From assembly GCF_040370365.1 (NCBI RefSeq), contig NZ_BAABWQ010000003.1:186001-250000 (forward strand): DNA of 64,000 nt, read 5' to 3'. A program made the position numbers and the translations under genes. The notes beneath the pieces were generated by a model. It saw only the letters and a list, made by a program, of their open reading frames with translations, did not search any database and had not been told where the DNA came from. Positions within the stretch are counted from its first letter, which is position 1. Every line of letters begins with the position of its first letter. This document shows, in pieces, positions 7,876 through 16,851 of the stretch. The stretch comes from Shimia sp040370365. GTDB taxonomy: Bacteria; Pseudomonadota; Alphaproteobacteria; Rhodobacterales; Rhodobacteraceae.

Positions 7876-8280
7876 TCACCTGTCGCGCGTTGCCGTGAGC
7901 TGCAAGAGGTCCCAACGGTTGCCGAAGGGGTCTCTCCAAACCGCGACTTTTCCGTAGTCTTCTACGCGGGGTGTTTCCTCAAACTGCACGCCCAGCGCAA
8001 CCATCCGGTCATACTCTGCGTCAAAGGCATCGGTATGTAGAAACAAGCCAACGCGGCCGCCAAATTGATCACCCACTGCGGCCTCCTGGCGCCCGCCTTT
8101 GGCCTTTGCCAGCAAAATATTGGAAACACAATCTGCGTCAGGCGCAATCACCACCCAACGTTTTTCATCCGACAACCGAAGATCTTCGCGCAAAACAAAG
8201 CCAAGTTGTCCCACAAAAAAGTCCAGTGCCACATCATAGTCCGGCACCACCAGCGCAACAGCATGCAAATGACGGGCCAT
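7876..8280 (-). CDS. VOC (glyoxalase/bleomycin-resistance) family protein
   Basis: Small metal-site-fold protein of 134 aa: MARHLHAVALVVPDYDVALDFF at the N-terminus and VWRDPFGNRWDLLQL at the C-terminus are typical VOC beta-alpha-beta-beta-beta elements. The start at 8280 lies one base after the bpt stop codon (TAATATG), so the two are co-transcribed. The open frame extends 48 codons upstream, but that part is bpt sequence in another frame. The function (dioxygenase, lyase or resistance) is not predictable. Confidence 0.8.
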   Translation of the reverse strand: MARHLHAVALVVPDYDVALDFFVGQLGFVLREDLRLSDEKRWVVIAPDADCVSNILLAKAKGGRQEAAVGDQFGGRVGLFLHTDAFDAEYDRMVALGVQFEETPRVEDYGKVAVWRDPFGNRWDLLQLTATRDR

Positions 8281-8281
8281 A

Positions 8282-9103
8282 TTAGAATTTGGTGGCGCGC
8301 ATGTCTGGTAAGGAGATGTTGGCGACCTGTTCGGCAATCGGCGGCGTGGACAGAGGATGGCGTTCTTCAGCAAACTCTTCCGGATTGCGCATCTCGCGCC
8401 ACTCACCGGCAAAAAACACCTCAAGTCCGGAAAACTTGGCTTTGTAACTCATCTTAGCGCTGCCCGGCACCCAATAGCCGAGGTAGACATAGGGCAAGCC
8501 AGCTTCACGTGCGATTTCGATGTGATCCAGAATAAGGTAAGTGCCAAGAGAGGTGCGGCTGTGCTCAGGCTCATAGAAAGAATAAACCATGCTCAGCCCA
8601 TCTTCGAGCATGTCCGTCAGACACACACCAATCAACTGCTCACTGTCTTTGTCTGTGTATTCCACCACGCGGCTGCGGATCGGCGTTTCCTCAATCATCG
8701 CAGCAAATTCAAACACATCCATATCCGCCATGCCGCCATCCGCGTGGCGCGCGCCCAAATACTTCCGAAACAGGTCGTACTGTTCTTCGGTCGCCCAAGG
8801 TGAGGTTGCCCTGCGCGTCAGATGGGTGTTGCGGCGCACAGCGCGACGCTGGCTTTTGGTGAGTGTGAATTTGGAAACGTCGATGCGGGCCGACATACAG
8901 GCGTTGCAGTCGGTGCAGGACGGACGATACAGCACGTTTTGTGAGCGGCGAAACCCCTGCCCTGACAGCGCATCGTTGAGCGTCGTGGCGTTGTCGCCCT
9001 GAAGCGCGGTAAACAGTTTACGCTCCATCCGCCCGTCCAGATACGGACAGGGTTGAGGGGCAGTGACATAAAACTGCGGTGCTATGGGTAGAGTATGACG
9101 CAT
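8282..9103 (-). CDS. bpt: Aspartate/glutamate leucyltransferase (N-end rule)
   Basis: Cytosolic aminoacyl-tRNA-protein transferase of 273 aa. It adds Leu to N-terminal Asp/Glu and so marks proteins for ClpS/ClpAP. Diagnostic segments are CPYLDGRMERKLFTAL near the N-terminus, the Cys-rich CTDCNACMSARIDVSKF, and the C-terminal GNAT-like half (GLSMVYSFYEPEHSRTSLG, YLGYWVPGS). The ATG at 9103 has AGGAG four bases before it. The reading frame extends 25 codons further upstream, but that region has no such signal. A VOC protein gene follows one base after the stop. Confidence 0.92.
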   Translation of the reverse strand: MRHTLPIAPQFYVTAPQPCPYLDGRMERKLFTALQGDNATTLNDALSGQGFRRSQNVLYRPSCTDCNACMSARIDVSKFTLTKSQRRAVRRNTHLTRRATSPWATEEQYDLFRKYLGARHADGGMADMDVFEFAAMIEETPIRSRVVEYTDKDSEQLIGVCLTDMLEDGLSMVYSFYEPEHSRTSLGTYLILDHIEIAREAGLPYVYLGYWVPGSAKMSYKAKFSGLEVFFAGEWREMRNPEEFAEERHPLSTPPIAEQVANISLPDMRATKF

Positions 9104-9162
9104 GAGGCTCCTGCAACACGATACGGGAGCAAAGTTAGCAACAGGTTTGTGACAGGCCAAGC

Positions 9163-9194
9163 CCTCAAACCCCAACAAATGCGGGTTTTTGAGG
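9163..9194. other. Imperfect hairpin in the argE-bpt gap
   Basis: CCTCAAA pairs with TTTGAGG, and inner CCC pairs with GGG. It lies in the 180-base gap after argE and before bpt. It lacks a clean T run on the minus strand, so it is at best a weak terminator. I see nothing else in the gap. Confidence 0.25.
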
Positions 9195-9283
9195 TCTTGG
9201 TTAAAATTTGAAGGGTATTAACCGTACATTCGCCGCTCATTCATCGGAGTTTTTGATCAATTTCTATACCCATTGGTAAGGTG

Positions 9284-10447
9284 CTAGGTACAGGCCGCCA
9301 GCAACTTCTGCATAAAGTCATGGCCGGCGTCGAACTGAGCCACCGTCAAAAACTCATCAGGTTGATGGGCTTGGGCGATGTCGCCTGGGCCGCAGATCAC
9401 CGTGGAGTACCCTGCTTCCTGAAAATGGCCGCCCTCTGTGCCGTAGCTGACCACGCGGCTGGCGTTGTCTCCCGTCAGGCGACGCACGAGGGATTCGGCC
9501 GCGCCGTCCTCTTCGGGCGTCAGTGGCGGAACAGAGAAGAATTCCTGCATGTCGATGTAGGTTTCTGGCACGACAGCCTGCATTTCCGCTTCGATGTCTG
9601 CGGCTTTCGCTTTGGCGCGCGCCACCCAATCGGCGCGTGATTCCCCGGGAACGAACCGAAAATCGAGGCCAAAGTGGCAATCCAGTGCGGTGATGTTGTG
9701 TGCGGTGCCGCCCTCGATCGTGCCCACATGCACGGTTGTCCAAGGCGGCTCAAAGGTCGCCGCAATCGCGGTTGGGTCATTGGCTCGGTTTTCGATATTC
9801 ATCTCGTTGGCCCAGTCAATCAACTTGGCCCCATACATGATCGCGTTCACTCCGGTGTGCATCAGCGAGCTGTGCACCTCAAAGCCACGCACATGCACTT
9901 TGAAGCCAGTGCCCCCTTTGTGGCCGGTCACAGCCCCCATCATCGAGGGTTCGCCCACAATCACGGCGGATCCTTTTGGCAGATATTTGTTCATACTGAC
10001 AATCAAAGGGGCCGCACCCGTGCAGCCGATTTCCTCGTCGTAAGACAAAGCCAGCTGTAGTGGCCGCGATAACCCAGCGTAGTGGCCCTCAACCAAAGCC
10101 CAGATGGCCAAAGCGTCAAACCCTTTCATGTCGCAGGTACCACGCCCAAAGAGCTTTCCGTCTTTCTCCACCACCGTGAACGGATCGGTGGACCATGGTT
10201 GCCCCGCAACTGGCACGACATCGGTATGCCCTGACAGCACAACCGCGCCTTCAATGTCAGGCCCCACATGCGCAAAGAGCGCGGCCTTAGCCGGGTCGGT
10301 TTCATGTGGGTGCTGACGCGCGGTGATGCCGTGGCCTGCAAGATAGGCCTGTACCCATTCAATCAGTGGCAAGTTGGTGTCATGACTAACCGTCGGAAAA
10401 GATACCAATTTGTCCAAAATCGCCCTTGGGCTCAGCTTTTCGGTCAT
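9284..10447 (-). CDS. argE: M20 deacetylase, acetylornithine deacetylase type
   Basis: Zinc aminoacylase/deacetylase of 387 aa. Metal and catalytic motifs appear in order: SGHTDVVPV (His ligand plus catalytic Asp), GRGTCDMKGF (bridging Asp), SYDEEIGCTG (catalytic Glu plus Glu ligand), and a C-terminal CGPGDIAQAHQPDE (His ligand). The dimerisation lid lies between. By similarity it removes acetyl from N-acetylornithine. However, it starts four bases after the peptide-importer ATPase gene, so an imported N-acyl amino acid or peptide is an equally plausible substrate. The ATG at 10447 is preferred to a GTG five codons upstream. Confidence 0.82.
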   Translation of the reverse strand: MTEKLSPRAILDKLVSFPTVSHDTNLPLIEWVQAYLAGHGITARQHPHETDPAKAALFAHVGPDIEGAVVLSGHTDVVPVAGQPWSTDPFTVVEKDGKLFGRGTCDMKGFDALAIWALVEGHYAGLSRPLQLALSYDEEIGCTGAAPLIVSMNKYLPKGSAVIVGEPSMMGAVTGHKGGTGFKVHVRGFEVHSSLMHTGVNAIMYGAKLIDWANEMNIENRANDPTAIAATFEPPWTTVHVGTIEGGTAHNITALDCHFGLDFRFVPGESRADWVARAKAKAADIEAEMQAVVPETYIDMQEFFSVPPLTPEEDGAAESLVRRLTGDNASRVVSYGTEGGHFQEAGYSTVICGPGDIAQAHQPDEFLTVAQFDAGHDFMQKLLAACT

Positions 10448-10451
10448 CAGA

Positions 10452-12272
10452 TCAATACCCACTGTCGGTGATCAGAACTTTGTGGCCGGGTCCAACCTCT
10501 TTGTACTCCGACGGGGCTGCTTCATAATTCGCCGGGTGAATCGGCGACGGGATTGGTTTGAAGTTAAGGTCTTTCTCAGACTTACGACGACGCGGGTCCG
10601 CAATTGGCACCGCTTTCATCAAGGCTTGTGTGTAGGGGTGCTGTGGGTTCTCAAACACTGCGCGGCGTGGGCCAATTTCAACGATTCGACCAAGGTACAT
10701 CACCCCAACGTGGTGGCTCACACGCTCCACAACAGCCATATCGTGGCTGATGAACACAAAAGAAATTCCCAACTCTGCCTGCAATTCCATCATCAAGTTC
10801 AAAACTTGTGCCTGCACCGAAACATCAAGGGCGGAAACCGCTTCGTCAGAGACGATCAATTTCGGGTTCAGTGCCAGCGCGCGGGCGATTGCGATCCGCT
10901 GGCGTTGGCCACCTGACATCTCATGAGGGAAGCGCCTCATGAAGCTGCGAGGCAACTCCACGCGGTCAAACAACATCTCTACGCGCTTTTGCAATGCGTC
11001 ACCGGAATGGGTGCCATAGTTGCGCATCGGTTCTGCCACTTGATCCTGCAACATCATCTGCGGATTCAAAGATGCAAAGGGATCTTGAAAAATCATCTGC
11101 ATGTCTTGACGCGCTTTGTGCATATCACGCGGGTTAAGAGACAAGATATCTTGGCCATCAAAGCGTACCTGCCCAGATGTTGGCTCTACCAAGCGCAGCA
11201 AAGAGCGCCCCGCAGTGGATTTGCCACAACCGGACTCACCCACCAGCGACAATGTCTGACCTTTGTTGACCGTAAAGGACAGATCTTCAACCGCATGCAC
11301 ATTGGCCACAGTGCGGCGCATCAAGCCGCCTTTGACCGGGAAACGTGTCACAAGGTTGCTCACTTCAAGGATCACTTCGTCGGTGCCCGGAATCGGATCG
11401 GTGCTGTGTGTGTTGTCGCCAAACAGCTTCATGGGGCTTGGCACGTCTGTGCCCGTCATCTCACCCAGTTTGGGTACCGCAGCCAGAAGGGCTTTGGTGT
11501 AGTCATGTGTGGGATTCTCAAAGATCTCTTCGACAGTGCCCTCTTCGACTTTATTGCCGCGGAACATCACCACCACGCGATCCGCCATCTGCGCTACAAC
11601 CGCCATATCGTGGGTGATGAACATCACCGCAGTGCCGGTCTCACGTTTCAAACGGTCCATAAGCGCCAGAATTTCTGCCTGAATGGTCACATCCAAGGCG
11701 GTTGTCGGCTCATCTGCAATTAGCAGGCGTGGCTCACAGGCCATGGCCATCGCGATCACAACACGCTGGCGCATACCGCCAGACAGCTCATGGGGATATT
11801 GCTTCAGACGGCGCTCTGGTTCTGGAATACGCACTTCCCGTAAAAGTTCTAATGCGCGGGCTTCTGCAGCGGCTTTTGATAGTTTTTTGTGCAACCGCAG
11901 CCCCTCAGTGAGCTGACGGCCCACTGTGAACACAGGATTGAGGGCCGTCATCGGCTCCTGAAAGATCATGCCAATCTCGTTGCCACGAATCGTTCGCATC
12001 ATATCTTGGCTGGCTTTTGAGAGGTCGACGTCCTCCTGATCTTTGCGATCAAACAACAAGCGTCCATCGGCGATATCGCCGCCGCCAAACTCAACCAAGC
12101 GCATCAAGGACAGGCTAGAAACAGATTTCCCAGATCCGGATTCGCCAACAATACATACCGTTTCACCGGGATTGACCTTAAAGGACACGTCCTCGACGCC
12201 CACCACAGGCCCGTCTTTGGTTTGGAACTCGACGCGCAGATTCTCGATGGAGGCGATTGCGTTGTCCAGCAT
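10452..12272 (-). CDS. Dipeptide/oligopeptide ABC importer, fused double ATPase (DppD-DppF type)
   Basis: One 606-aa polypeptide carries both nucleotide-binding domains of an Opp/Dpp importer. Domain 1 has Walker A GESGSGKS, signature LSGGMRQR and Walker B LLIADEPT. Domain 2, from about residue 305, has GESGCGKS, MSGGQRQR and LIVSDEAVSALD. Each half ends in the oligo_HPY-type extension (NPTHDYTKALLAAVP, NPQHPYTQALMKAVP). The DEAVSALD in domain 2 replaces the usual DEPTSALD; the catalytic Glu is kept. It energises the permeases encoded at 14.4-16.3 kb, across a divergent promoter. The M20 deacetylase gene follows four bases downstream. Confidence 0.93.
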   Translation of the reverse strand: MLDNAIASIENLRVEFQTKDGPVVGVEDVSFKVNPGETVCIVGESGSGKSVSSLSLMRLVEFGGGDIADGRLLFDRKDQEDVDLSKASQDMMRTIRGNEIGMIFQEPMTALNPVFTVGRQLTEGLRLHKKLSKAAAEARALELLREVRIPEPERRLKQYPHELSGGMRQRVVIAMAMACEPRLLIADEPTTALDVTIQAEILALMDRLKRETGTAVMFITHDMAVVAQMADRVVVMFRGNKVEEGTVEEIFENPTHDYTKALLAAVPKLGEMTGTDVPSPMKLFGDNTHSTDPIPGTDEVILEVSNLVTRFPVKGGLMRRTVANVHAVEDLSFTVNKGQTLSLVGESGCGKSTAGRSLLRLVEPTSGQVRFDGQDILSLNPRDMHKARQDMQMIFQDPFASLNPQMMLQDQVAEPMRNYGTHSGDALQKRVEMLFDRVELPRSFMRRFPHEMSGGQRQRIAIARALALNPKLIVSDEAVSALDVSVQAQVLNLMMELQAELGISFVFISHDMAVVERVSHHVGVMYLGRIVEIGPRRAVFENPQHPYTQALMKAVPIADPRRRKSEKDLNFKPIPSPIHPANYEAAPSEYKEVGPGHKVLITDSGY

Positions 12273-12323
12273 ATGGGTAACTCCCCTAGTCTTTTTGTTT
12301 TCCCCTAAGCGCCGACGCTACAG

Positions 12324-12360
12324 ACGACGTTCCATCAGGTCAAACCGATGGGAACGTCGT
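12324..12360. promoter_or_regulatory. Long inverted repeat in the divergent ABC promoter region
   Basis: ACGACGTTCC pairs perfectly with GGAACGTCGT, with ATC/GAT extending the dyad inward around a 10-base centre. It lies in the 296-base region between the divergent ATPase and binding-protein genes. It could be an operator shared by both transcripts or a 5' UTR hairpin of the ATPase mRNA. Apart from it and an SD (GGAG) before the binding-protein gene, I see no other feature in this gap. Confidence 0.5.
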
Positions 12361-12568
12361 TCCTCAACGACGCGACAGCTAAAAACAAACGAACCCTTGC
12401 AATTTTTTACCGGCTGGTCTGTGATGCCCACAGTCGGAGGGGAGTACGGCGCTTTTTTGTGCACAGGCTGTGATAGATTCGCCGCCGGCTCCTTTTGTAT
12501 GACAAAAAAAACTGGACGGAACCAATCCGCCCTTACGCACGATATTCGTGCCCAACTTGGAGTGAGAC

Positions 12569-14269
12569 ATGAAAGCAAAATCTCTTATGCTCGGCGCAGC
12601 TGCTGCGTTTGTGATGGCCCCAGCGGCCATGGCAGAACGTGGCGCAGACGGCCATGTGAACATCATCTATTGGCAAGCGCCATCGATCCTGAACCCCTAC
12701 CTTTCCGGCGGGACCAAGGACATCGAAGCCGCGTCTCTGACAATTGAGCCACTGGCCCGCTATGACGAAACCGGCAAGATGGTTCCGTATCTGGCGACAG
12801 AGATCCCAACCGTTGCCAATGGCGGCGTATCTGAGGACCTCACCTCGATCACGTGGACCATCGCTGATGGCATGATGTGGTCTGATGGCACTGCAGTGAC
12901 CTCTGCTGACGTCGTTTTCACCGGTGAGTACTGTATGCACCCTGAAGGGGGCTGTGCGCAGGCTGCATTCTTTGACGGCGTTGAAAGCATCGAAGCTCTG
13001 GACGAGAAAACCGTTAAGGTGACGTTCAATCAGCCAAAGCCAAACCCATACGGTCCTTTCGTGGGTGGTCAGTCTCCGATCATCCAGAAAGCTCAGTTTG
13101 AGAACTGCATCGGTGCTGCTGCACCTGAGTGTACAACTGAGAACTTTGGCCCAATCGGCACCGGCCCGTTTGTCGTAACTGAATTCAAAACCAACGACGT
13201 GATTCAGTACGAAGCCAACCCAAACTTCCGTGATGCGGCCAAGCCTGCATTTGCAACCGTGACTTTCAAAGGGGGCGGAGACGCAACCGGTGCTGGTCGT
13301 GCGGTTCTGGAAACAGGCGAATTTGACTACGCTTGGAACCTGCAGCTGGCACCCGATGTGATTGCCAAAATGGAAGAAGGCGGCAAAGGCGTTGCGATTG
13401 CTGGCTTTGGTCCTTTGGTTGAGCGTATCGAAATGAACATGACCAACCCATCTTCTGACCTACCAGAAGGTGAGCGCGCGACTGTTGCACATCCACACCC
13501 GTTCCTGTCTGACATCAACGTGCGCAAAGCACTGTCGATGGCGATTGACCGCGAACTGCTGGTGGAGATCGGTTACGGCAAAGCAGGTAAAGTGACCTGT
13601 GATCTGGTGCCTGTTCCTGTGAACTACGCATCTGGCAACACCGACTGTTTCACACAGGACATCGCCGGTGCGAACGCCCTGCTGGACGAAGCTGGTTGGG
13701 TTAAAGGTGGCGACGGTATCCGCGCAAAAGACGGCGTGAAACTGTCCCTTCAGTACCAGACGTCCACAAACGCTGTGCGTCAGGATTTCCAAGCGCTGAT
13801 CAAACAGTGGTGGAGCGAAATCGGTGTTGAAACCGAACTGCGCAACCTGTCTGCATCCGTATTCTTCGGTGGTGACCCAGGTTCTCCTGACACTTTCCAG
13901 AAGTTCTACGCAGACGTGGAAATGTATGCCAACACCTTCAACGGCACCGATCCTCAGCAGTACCTCGCAGCGTATCGCTGTGGTGGTGAGCCGAAGCCGG
14001 ACAGCCAGTGGCAGGGTGAGAACATCAACCGTTTCTGCGATCCAGCATATGACGCTCTGATCGACGAGCTGGCCCGCACCGGTGACATCGAGAAACGCGG
14101 CGAGATCGCGAAGAAGATGAACGACATGTTGACCAACGAAAGCTTCACCATCGTGCCATTGGTGCACCGTGGCCGTGTGTCCGCACACGCGAGCTCTCTC
14201 GGCGGCGTTGTTCTGAACACTTGGGACTCCGAGCTGTGGAATGTTGCTGATTGGCATCGTGTGAAGTAA
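12569..14269 (+). CDS. Peptide-binding periplasmic protein (SBP_bac_5)
   Basis: Extracytoplasmic solute-binding protein of 566 aa. Residues 1-22 are a Sec signal peptide with a cleavage site after AMA, before ERGADG. The mature protein has the family-5 fold signature (ILNPYLSGGTKDIEAASLTIEPLARYD, NVRKALSMAIDRELLVEIGYG). There is no lipobox Cys, so it is a free periplasmic protein. It delivers peptides to the two permeases encoded downstream. SD GGAG lies just before the ATG. A strong hairpin follows the stop, which may set high expression relative to the permeases. Confidence 0.93.
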   Translation: MKAKSLMLGAAAAFVMAPAAMAERGADGHVNIIYWQAPSILNPYLSGGTKDIEAASLTIEPLARYDETGKMVPYLATEIPTVANGGVSEDLTSITWTIADGMMWSDGTAVTSADVVFTGEYCMHPEGGCAQAAFFDGVESIEALDEKTVKVTFNQPKPNPYGPFVGGQSPIIQKAQFENCIGAAAPECTTENFGPIGTGPFVVTEFKTNDVIQYEANPNFRDAAKPAFATVTFKGGGDATGAGRAVLETGEFDYAWNLQLAPDVIAKMEEGGKGVAIAGFGPLVERIEMNMTNPSSDLPEGERATVAHPHPFLSDINVRKALSMAIDRELLVEIGYGKAGKVTCDLVPVPVNYASGNTDCFTQDIAGANALLDEAGWVKGGDGIRAKDGVKLSLQYQTSTNAVRQDFQALIKQWWSEIGVETELRNLSASVFFGGDPGSPDTFQKFYADVEMYANTFNGTDPQQYLAAYRCGGEPKPDSQWQGENINRFCDPAYDALIDELARTGDIEKRGEIAKKMNDMLTNESFTIVPLVHRGRVSAHASSLGGVVLNTWDSELWNVADWHRVK

Positions 14270-14280
14270 TCACACATTGC

Positions 14281-14316
14281 GGGGCGGGCCTTCAGGGGGC
14301 CGCCCCAATTCTTTCT
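14281..14316 (+). terminator. Strong hairpin between binding-protein and permease genes
   Basis: GGGGCGG pairs with CCGCCCC around a G+C-rich loop, followed by AATTCTTTC. It sits 12 bases after the binding-protein stop and 64 bases before the first permease. Partial termination or 3'-end protection here is common in binding-protein ABC operons and keeps the binding protein in excess. Confidence 0.55.
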
Positions 14317-14379
14317 AGCCCCGCAGTCAGGTCACTGCGCGCGGCTCAACAAAAAAAACAGACGCAAAAGGCGCCTTAG

Positions 14380-15387
14380 ATGCTGACCTTCACAATACGA
14401 CGTCTGATCCTTGCGATCCCGACGCTCCTCTTTATCTCGCTTGTCATCTTCCTCCTGCTCGAGCTCGCGCCGGGCGATCCGATGGCTCAAGTCCCGCTCA
14501 CCGTTCCGCCGGAAGTCAAAGAAAAGATGCGCCAGGCTCTGGGCCTCGGCGAACCTGGCTACATCCGCTTCTACAAGTGGTTGGTGCAGTTCTTCTGGGT
14601 GGAACCTCAGGTCCTATTTGACCACATGTTTGGCACGACCTTCTCTGAAGGAAAGCTGCGTATCATCAGCTGGCAGCACCGCGGCCCCGTGATGGACGTG
14701 GTTGTCGAGCGCCTGCCACAGACCCTATGGGTCGTCGGCATGTCCTACATCGTGGGCATCCTGATCGCCCTGCCGATCGGGATTTATTCGGCCTACAAAC
14801 AGTATTCGCTGTTTGATCAGGCTGGTACGTTCATCACCATGATCGGCTATTCCATTCCGCCTTTCTTCACCGGCCCGCTGGTGATTGTGTTGTTCTCGGT
14901 GAACCTAGGTTGGTTCCCATTTATCTATGACACCACCCATGAGGTGGTGGATTGGGACAGCTTTGTCTATCAGCTGCGTCAGATGATTATGCCAGTGATG
15001 GTGCTTGCCATGCAGACCACGGCGCAGATCAGCCGCTACATGCGCGCCTCGATGCTGGACAACCTCAATCAGGACTATGTGCGCACGGCGCGCGCCAAAG
15101 GCCTGAGCGAGCGGGTGGTTGTGCTGGTGCATGTGCTGCGCAACTCGATGATTCCGGTTGTCACTGTGATTGCTCTGGGGCTGCCAGCCATCTTTGGCGG
15201 CGCGATCATCACCGAACAAGTGTTCTCAGTGAACGGCATTGGCGGACAATTGATTGGTGCCATTCAGGCCAACGATCTGCCCACCGTGCAGACGCTGACC
15301 TTTATGTTCGCTATTTTGATTGTCTTCTTCAACCTGATCGCAGACGTGCTTTATGGCATTCTTGATCCGAGGATCCGCTATGACTGA
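14380..15387 (+). CDS. Peptide ABC transporter permease, DppB type
   Basis: Inner-membrane permease of 335 aa with about six transmembrane helices, the first at residues 10-30 (LAIPTLLFISLVIFLLLELA). The EAA coupling loop is visible as VRTARAKGLSERVVVLVHVLRN. It ends with the usual DPRIRYD. It has an unusual insert after the first helix (KWLVQFFWVEPQ region), which is seen in some family members. The downstream permease starts inside the last codons. Confidence 0.92.
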   Translation: MLTFTIRRLILAIPTLLFISLVIFLLLELAPGDPMAQVPLTVPPEVKEKMRQALGLGEPGYIRFYKWLVQFFWVEPQVLFDHMFGTTFSEGKLRIISWQHRGPVMDVVVERLPQTLWVVGMSYIVGILIALPIGIYSAYKQYSLFDQAGTFITMIGYSIPPFFTGPLVIVLFSVNLGWFPFIYDTTHEVVDWDSFVYQLRQMIMPVMVLAMQTTAQISRYMRASMLDNLNQDYVRTARAKGLSERVVVLVHVLRNSMIPVVTVIALGLPAIFGGAIITEQVFSVNGIGGQLIGAIQANDLPTVQTLTFMFAILIVFFNLIADVLYGILDPRIRYD

Positions 15388-16291
15388 TACCACCAACACC
15401 GAACCGACCACACCGCAGCGGTCCCAATGGGTAGACGTCTGGCATCAGTTCAAAGCCCACAAAGGTGCGCTGCTCGGTGGGATCATCTTTTTGTTCATCG
15501 TGTTTGGCGTGTTTATAGGCCCATGGTTGTGGCCTTATGATGCGACCTACATCGACATCCGAGCCCGCAACCAAGGCCCAAGTTTCGCACACCCGTTTGG
15601 CACCGACCAATTGGGCCGCGACCTACTTGCACGTATGATGGCAGGTGGGCAAACGTCGATTGCCGTGGGCCTGACCGCCATGTTGCTGGCGCTAGGTTTA
15701 GGCAGCTTTGTTGGCATTGTCGCTGGGTACTTCAAAAAGTTGGATGGCCCACTGATGCGGTTGACCGACCTGTTTCTGGCGCTGCCGATCCTGCCGCTAC
15801 TGTTGGTGATGATGATGCTGTTTCGCGAACCTTTGTCCTCCGCTGTGGGGCCGGAGCGCGGGATATTCATCCTGATCGTGGTTGCGATTGGCGTCACATC
15901 CTGGATGCCTACGGCACGGATCGTAAGGGGCGATGTGTTGGCGCTGAAAGAACGTGAGTTTGTTCTGGCAGCACGGTCCATTGGCACATCGAACACGAAC
16001 ATGATCACGCGGCACATCCTGCCCAACGTGCTGTCCCCAATCATGGTGTCCGCCACGCTTGGCATCGCAAACGCGATCATCACAGAAAGCGCGCTGTCGT
16101 TCCTAGGCCTTGGCTTCCCACCGGATTTCCCAACCTGGGGCCGTTTGCTGAATGACGCAGTACAGTATCTGCAAGACTATCCAGAGCGTGTCTTCTGGCC
16201 CGGTCTGGCAATCTCGTTGACCGTGCTGTCGGTGAACTACCTCGGCGATGGTCTGCGTGATGCGCTTGATCCGCGCATTCGTGGCCGGTAA
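15380..16291 (+). CDS. Peptide ABC transporter permease, DppC type
   Basis: Inner-membrane permease of 303 aa with the N-terminal OppC_N helix (GALLGGIIFLFIVFGVFIGP), the HPFGTDQLGRDLLARMM motif and the EAA loop (REFVLAARSIGTSNTNMITRHILPN). It ends in LDPRIRGR. The ATG at 15380 overlaps the upstream stop (ATGACTGA). The frame opens nine codons earlier, but that part is internal to DppB. It heterodimerises with the DppB-type permease. A bidirectional terminator follows. Confidence 0.92.
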   Translation: MTDTTNTEPTTPQRSQWVDVWHQFKAHKGALLGGIIFLFIVFGVFIGPWLWPYDATYIDIRARNQGPSFAHPFGTDQLGRDLLARMMAGGQTSIAVGLTAMLLALGLGSFVGIVAGYFKKLDGPLMRLTDLFLALPILPLLLVMMMLFREPLSSAVGPERGIFILIVVAIGVTSWMPTARIVRGDVLALKEREFVLAARSIGTSNTNMITRHILPNVLSPIMVSATLGIANAIITESALSFLGLGFPPDFPTWGRLLNDAVQYLQDYPERVFWPGLAISLTVLSVNYLGDGLRDALDPRIRGR

Positions 16292-16314
16292 GCCGCTTCT
16301 CTTCACAAACAAAC

Positions 16315-16342
16315 AAAAGGCCGAGTGCATGCTCGGCCTTTT
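16315..16342. terminator. Bidirectional terminator
   Basis: AAAAGGCCGAG pairs perfectly with CTCGGCCTTTT around TGCATG. It has A and T runs on either side, so it can end both the permease transcript (+) and the convergent VOC transcript (-). Confidence 0.9.
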
Positions 16343-16347
16343 GGCGT

Positions 16348-16731
16348 TTAGTCGTAGTTACACACTTCGATCAAATTTCGATCCGGGTCGCGAAAGTAGA
16401 CAAATTGAATGGGTCCCATCGCACCAGTGCGTGTAATTGGGCCCTCTTCAATTGTCACTCCCTTCTGCTGGAGATGTACAACCACCGCATCCAATGGTGT
16501 TGTTGCAATGAGGCAAAGGTCCGCAGAGCCCGGTGTGGGCCTATCGGCTTTGGGTTCAAACTCTCTCCCAGCCTCATGCAAATTGATTTTTTGCTCCCCA
16601 AAGGATAACGCCAAACGCCCATCTCCAAAGGCCACAACACCAAACCCCAAGACATCCCGATAAAACGCCACTGTGGCGTCAATACTGGCCACCGTCAGCA
16701 CCAAGTGGTCGAGTCGGTTGATCTTTATCAT
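16348..16731 (-). CDS. VOC family protein (glyoxalase-like)
   Basis: Protein of 127 aa with two paired beta-alpha-beta-beta-beta modules: INRLDHLVLTVASIDATVAFY at the N-terminus and IQFVYFRDPDRNLIEVCNY at the C-terminus. His9 and the C-terminal Glu are in usual metal-ligand positions. Relatives are often annotated as virulence protein or fosfomycin-type VOC enzymes; the true substrate is unknown. The ATG at 16731 is chosen because similarity starts there, although the frame is open for over 100 codons upstream on the opposite strand of ada. Confidence 0.8.
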   Translation of the reverse strand: MIKINRLDHLVLTVASIDATVAFYRDVLGFGVVAFGDGRLALSFGEQKINLHEAGREFEPKADRPTPGSADLCLIATTPLDAVVVHLQQKGVTIEEGPITRTGAMGPIQFVYFRDPDRNLIEVCNYD

Positions 16732-16851
16732 GAGGGCCCTTTCATCCATTTTGTCAGCGGCACAAACGGCAGCCAGCTGTCTGCGTTCACTTTTCTGAAT
16801 ACACGCCTGATTTCCGGCTGCACAGCCAAAGGCGCCTGTTAGGGTGCCCCC

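Noticed and set aside
12324..12360. Terminator for the ABC ATPase gene
   Set aside because: The dyad lies upstream of the ATPase start, not downstream, and has no T run, so an operator or leader role is preferred.
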